DNA of 64,000 nucleotides from Oceanicola sp. 22II-s10i (lineage in GTDB: Bacteria > Pseudomonadota > Alphaproteobacteria > Rhodobacterales > Rhodobacteraceae): positions 186,001-250,000 of the forward strand of contig NZ_AQQU01000007.1 in NCBI RefSeq assembly GCF_002210105.1. The letters are read 5' to 3'. Below the pieces are notes generated by a model. The model had not been told where the DNA came from, ran no database searches, and saw nothing but the letters and a program-made list of their open reading frames with translations. Positions within the stretch are counted from its first letter, which is position 1. Each line of letters starts with the position of its first letter. Positions 60,558-64,000 of this stretch are shown here, piece after piece. The translations under genes and the position numbers were made by a program.

Positions 60558-62426
60558 CTAACCCGCCTTCTTGGTCTCGCTCTCGGCAAGACCCCTCTCG
60601 CGCTCGGTCACGATCTGCCGGGCGCGGTTCATGTAGGCAGTGTTCTGGCGCAGCGGGATCGTCGGATCCCAGAGCGGCGCGAGTTCCAGCAATGCCCGCT
60701 TGTCGTCGTCCACGAATTTGCCCGCCAGCGCCTCGGCCCGCGCGCGGTCGATGCCGAGCGCCTCGAAGGCCGACCGCCCTGCCCTCACCCCGCTGTCGAA
60801 GGTCTCGCGGATGATGTCGCGGCAGCCGGCGAAGTAGAGGTCGTAGACATGGGTCCGGTCGATGGCGCGGGCCAGCACGTGGACATGGGGATAGGTCCGG
60901 CAGACATAGCGGACCAGTTCGGTGATCTTCTCCTTGTCGTCGATGGCCACGACAAAAAGCTTCGCCTTCTCGATCCCCGCCGCCTTGAGCAGGTCCGGCC
61001 GGGTCGCATCGCCGTAGAACACCCGGAACCCGAAGTCCCGCAGCATGTCGAGCTGGGCGCTGGAGTGGTCCAGCACGGTTGTTCGATAGCCCGCATCGGT
61101 CAGCATCCGGTTCACGATCCCGCCCCAGCGACCGTGGCCCGCGATCAGGACGTCGTTGTGTTCCTCGATCAGGTCCGGCTCTCGCTGGTCGCCGGTGGCG
61201 AAACGCGGCGCAATGACCCGGTCGAACAGCACGAACAGACCCGGCGTCAGCAGCATCGACAGCGCCACCACCAGCGACAGCCGGTCGGCGAGGTCTGGAG
61301 CGAAGATGTGGCTCGACACGGCGAAGCTCAGCAGGACGAACCCGAATTCCCCGGCCTGCGCGAGGCCGAGCGCGAAAAGCCAGCGGTCGACGCCCCGGAT
61401 CTTCATGACGATCGCGATCCCGAACAGGATCGCAGCCTTGAGCGCCATCAGCCCCAGCGTCGCGCCGAGGATCGGGGCGAGGTTGTCCAGCAGCAGCCCG
61501 AAATCCATCGCCGCGCCGACGGTGATGAAAAAAAGCCCGAGCAGCAGGCCCCGGAACGGGTCGATGTCGCTTTCCAGCTCGTGCCGGTATTCGCTGTTGG
61601 CCAGCATCATCCCGGCAAGGAACGTCCCGAGCGCGGGCGACAGGCCGACCAGCGACATGATCAGCGCGACGGCGACCACGAAGCACAGCGCGGTGGCGAG
61701 GAACAGCTCGCGCAGGCCCGCCATGGCGACGAAGCGGAACATCGGCCGGACGAGGTAGAGCCCCGCCGCCACAACGACCGCAAGTGCCCCCGCCGTGACC
61801 AGCGCGACCTGCCAGCCGGGCAGCCCTTCGACAAGGCTCAGCGACGCGCCGTGCCCCGCTTCGGCCGCGCCATGAGCGGCGTCGGTGGCGTGGGTGTCGA
61901 CAGGGACGGCGCCGGAGATGGCCAGCAGCGGCAGCAGCGCGAGGATCGGGATGACGGCGATGTCCTGGAACAGCAGGACCGAGAACGAACCGCGCCCGCC
62001 CTCAGTCGAGTTCAGGCCCTTTTCGTTAAGCGTCTGCAGCACGATGGCGGTGGATGACATCGTCAGCACCAGCCCCGCCGCCACGGCGAGGCGCCAGTCG
62101 AAGCCCAGCAGGATCATCGCCCCTGCCACGGCCAGCGTCGTCAGGCCCAGTTGCAGCCCGCCCAGCCCCATCAGCCGCCGCCGCATCTGCCAGAGATGGC
62201 GCGGGGCCAGTTCGAGACCGACGAGGAACAGCATCATCACCACGCCGAATTCGGCGAAATGCTGGATGGCGACCACGTCCACCTGGAACCCGGCGAGGAT
62301 CGGGCCGATCAGGATCCCCGCGATCAGGTAGCCCAGCACCGACCCCAGCCCCAGCCGTGCGGCGATCGGGACCGAGATGATGCCCGCGCAGAGGAATATG
62401 AACGCGAGCAGAAGCGTTTCGATCAT
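60558..62426 (-). CDS. Kef-type (CPA2) cation:proton antiporter with RCK domain
   Basis: A 622-residue protein. Twelve to thirteen membrane helices (1-400) include FGVVMMLFLVGLELAP and LFQDIAVIPILALLPL, with the ion-binding QD pair of CPA2 antiporters. A TrkA-N/RCK domain starts near residue 420 (VLIAGHGRWGGIVNRML) and extends to about 540; a short tail follows. Members couple potassium efflux to proton entry. The His-rich loop near 185-200 is unusual but lies in a periplasmic or cytoplasmic loop. No KefF/KefG partner is linked. Confidence 0.92.
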   Translation of the reverse strand: MIETLLLAFIFLCAGIISVPIAARLGLGSVLGYLIAGILIGPILAGFQVDVVAIQHFAEFGVVMMLFLVGLELAPRHLWQMRRRLMGLGGLQLGLTTLAVAGAMILLGFDWRLAVAAGLVLTMSSTAIVLQTLNEKGLNSTEGGRGSFSVLLFQDIAVIPILALLPLLAISGAVPVDTHATDAAHGAAEAGHGASLSLVEGLPGWQVALVTAGALAVVVAAGLYLVRPMFRFVAMAGLRELFLATALCFVVAVALIMSLVGLSPALGTFLAGMMLANSEYRHELESDIDPFRGLLLGLFFITVGAAMDFGLLLDNLAPILGATLGLMALKAAILFGIAIVMKIRGVDRWLFALGLAQAGEFGFVLLSFAVSSHIFAPDLADRLSLVVALSMLLTPGLFVLFDRVIAPRFATGDQREPDLIEEHNDVLIAGHGRWGGIVNRMLTDAGYRTTVLDHSSAQLDMLRDFGFRVFYGDATRPDLLKAAGIEKAKLFVVAIDDKEKITELVRYVCRTYPHVHVLARAIDRTHVYDLYFAGCRDIIRETFDSGVRAGRSAFEALGIDRARAEALAGKFVDDDKRALLELAPLWDPTIPLRQNTAYMNRARQIVTERERGLAESETKKAG

Positions 62427-62534
62427 GTCAGCCGTCCCGGACCCGAAGTTGCCGGGAAACGCTAGACCGGAGTCGCGGATGCATCAACAGGCGGCGCGCG
62501 CCCCGACCGGGGCCGCGCCACCGCTGCCTCAGCT

Positions 62535-64000
62535 TCAGGCCGTGGCGGCCCGCAGTTCGCGCGCCAGCCGTTTTTCTTCCTCGACCTTGGGCTTGGAGAA
62601 GCGGGCCAGCAGCAGGTAGGCCACCGGCGTCAGGTAGAGGGTCGAGATCGTGGCCAGCCCCAGCCCGCCGACGATGACCCAGCCAAGCGCCTCGCGCGCC
62701 TCGGCGCCGGCACCCGACGACAGGATCAGCGGCACGCCGCCCAGCACGGTCGAGGTCATGGTCATCATCACCGGGCGCAGACGGATCGTCGACGCCTCGA
62801 AGATCGCCTCGCGCAGATCCTGCCCCTTGTCCCTGAGCTGGTTGGCGAATTCGACTATGAGAATCCCGTTCTTGGCCATGATCCCTATGAGCATGACCAG
62901 GCCGATCTGCGAATAGACGTTCAGCGTCAGCCCGGTCAGCACCAGCGCGATCGCCGCACAGGCAAGGCCGAGCGGGACGGTCGACATGACGACCACCGCC
63001 GAGATGAAGCTTTCGAACTGCGCGGACAGGACGAGGAAGACGACCACGATGGCGAAACCGAAGGTCAGGAACATGCCGGACGAGGTCTGGTCAAGCGTGG
63101 CCGCCTCGGCCAGCGGGACGATACGGTTCTCTTCGGACAGGATCTCGTCCGCCAGCCGCTCCACCTCGACCATCGCACTGCCGAGCGACATGTTCGGCCC
63201 GAGGCCCGCCGAGATCTCGACCGACCGGTTCTGCCCCTCGCGGTTCAGCTCGGGCGCCACGGCCCGTTCGGACAGGCGGATGAAGGTCGACATGGGCACC
63301 ATCTGGCCGTCGGCGGTGCGGATGAAGATATTCTCCAGATCGCCCGGATCGTTGACCGGGTTGGAGCTGGACAGCATCTGGATGTCGAAGCTGGTGTCCT
63401 CGATGAACACCTCGCCCACCGACTGGCCGTCGAGCACGGCGCGCAGCGCCTCGCCCAGACCCGAGATGTCGATCCCCAGGTCCTGCGCCCGCTCGCGGTC
63501 GATCTCGATGAAAAGCTGCGGCATGGTGGTCTCGTATTCCAGCCGCACCTGCCCGAAATCGGGGTTCTCGGACATGCGCGCGACCAGCGTCTCGGCCACC
63601 TCGGCCAGTTGACCGTAGTTGTTGCCGGTGACGGCGAAGGACAGCCCCCGCCCCGCGCCCCGGATCCCGAGCGAGTTCGGCTGGATGGCAAAGGCCCGCA
63701 CCCCGATGACCGAGAACAGCGCACGGTTGATGTCGCCGACGATGGCGTCCTGACTGCGTTCCCGCTGTTCCCAAGGCGCCAGAGCCATCACCATGAAGCC
63801 GCGCGAGGTGTTGCCGCCGAAGCCGGTGATGGCGAACACGTTCTGTATCTCGCCGCTGTCGCGCAGCGGTTGGATCTTGTCCTCGATCTCGGCCATCTTG
63901 CCGAGCGTGTAGCTCAGCGACACGCCCTGCGGCGCGGTGATCGACAGCAGCGCGATGGAGCGGTCTTCGCGCGGGGTCAGTTCCTGCTTGATGCTGCCGG
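62535..64000 (-). CDS. RND efflux pump inner-membrane protein (partial, N-terminus outside window)
   Basis: The C-terminal 488 residues of an RND (AcrB/MexB-like, HAE1) transporter; reading continues past the right edge. The visible part covers the second half of the porter domain (QPNSLGIRGAGRGLSFAVTG, QLFIEIDRERAQDLGIDISG) and the second membrane bundle, with VMLIGIMAKNGILIVEFANQLRD and PVMMTMTSTVLGGVPLILSSG. A GTG at 63923 could be taken as a start, but the frame upstream (SIKQELTPREDRS) matches the family, so the gene is truncated by the window. The periplasmic adaptor gene should lie to the right. Confidence 0.93.
   Translation of the reverse strand, partial: GSIKQELTPREDRSIALLSITAPQGVSLSYTLGKMAEIEDKIQPLRDSGEIQNVFAITGFGGNTSRGFMVMALAPWEQRERSQDAIVGDINRALFSVIGVRAFAIQPNSLGIRGAGRGLSFAVTGNNYGQLAEVAETLVARMSENPDFGQVRLEYETTMPQLFIEIDRERAQDLGIDISGLGEALRAVLDGQSVGEVFIEDTSFDIQMLSSSNPVNDPGDLENIFIRTADGQMVPMSTFIRLSERAVAPELNREGQNRSVEISAGLGPNMSLGSAMVEVERLADEILSEENRIVPLAEAATLDQTSSGMFLTFGFAIVVVFLVLSAQFESFISAVVVMSTVPLGLACAAIALVLTGLTLNVYSQIGLVMLIGIMAKNGILIVEFANQLRDKGQDLREAIFEASTIRLRPVMMTMTSTVLGGVPLILSSGAGAEAREALGWVIVGGLGLATISTLYLTPVAYLLLARFSKPKVEEEKRLARELRAATA

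Noticed and set aside
56418-60589. Minus-strand frames of over 800 codons opposite the acyl-CoA ligase and dehydrogenase genes
   Set aside because: GC-rich third positions keep antisense frames open; the plus-strand proteins have complete catalytic motifs and the antisense products do not.

Overview
The window is high-GC DNA densely packed with genes, almost certainly chromosomal and from an alphaproteobacterium of the Rhodobacterales (Roseobacter/Paracoccus type). The signs are a DksA whose zinc finger keeps only one cysteine, an RNase E with a very long acidic insertion in its S1 domain, a NasS/NasT nitrate sensor pair, a DUF2927 lipoprotein, and short G/C-rich intergenic repeats. I see no rRNA, tRNA, CRISPR array, insertion sequence, phage gene or clear pseudogene. 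Two genes are cut by the window edges: the nitrate ABC ATPase on the left and an RND efflux pump on the right.

Region by region. 1-4885 (minus strand): nitrate sensing and import, in the order nasT, nasS, a structured leader, nrtA, nrtB and the ATPase. The leader carries two hexaloop hairpins of the ANTAR-target type, and the second overlaps the 5' arm of an intrinsic terminator. 4981-13080: a DegT-type aminotransferase, a phosphoglycolate-type phosphatase, glmU-glmS (UDP-GlcNAc synthesis), a flavin-binding-fold protein with an AlkD-like repair protein, a small lipoprotein and moaA. 13097-24544: a peptide/amide scavenging block with a methyltransferase, three tandem M20 amidohydrolase paralogues, an ArgE-like deacetylase and a divergent peptide ABC transporter.

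24752-30100: a YeeE-type sulfur transporter, a DUF3422 membrane protein, a glutaredoxin-MauE fusion, an FAD monooxygenase and dksA. 30101-36472: a secreted protein with a duplicated domain and a C-terminal pVHL-like beta domain, then a MoxR ATPase and a VWA protein with three small cell-envelope or modifying genes between them. 36775-44334: a DedA / small membrane protein / DedA cassette, an M48 protease, a SAP-like miniprotein, a luciferase-like oxidoreductase, guaA, a Fur-family regulator, a DMT exporter and clpS. 44543-51868: a CHAP lipoprotein, a cytochrome P450, a membrane alpha/beta hydrolase, ccdA, tusA and rne.

52367-60550: a divergent acyl-CoA catabolic locus. The minus strand has thiolase, DUF35, MaoC hydratase and an MFE-2-type SDR; the plus strand has a GntR regulator, an acyl-CoA ligase and two acyl-CoA dehydrogenases. 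Together they could activate and beta-oxidise one dedicated acid, whose identity the sequence does not show. 60558-64000: a Kef-type antiporter and the C-terminal part of an RND pump.

Most of the window is ordinary core genome. The parts most worth a second look are the nitrate leader, the pVHL-like secreted protein, the tandem M20 triplication next to a peptide importer, the thiolase-DUF35 acyl-CoA locus, and a dispersed repeat family that in one place supplies a ribosome binding site.
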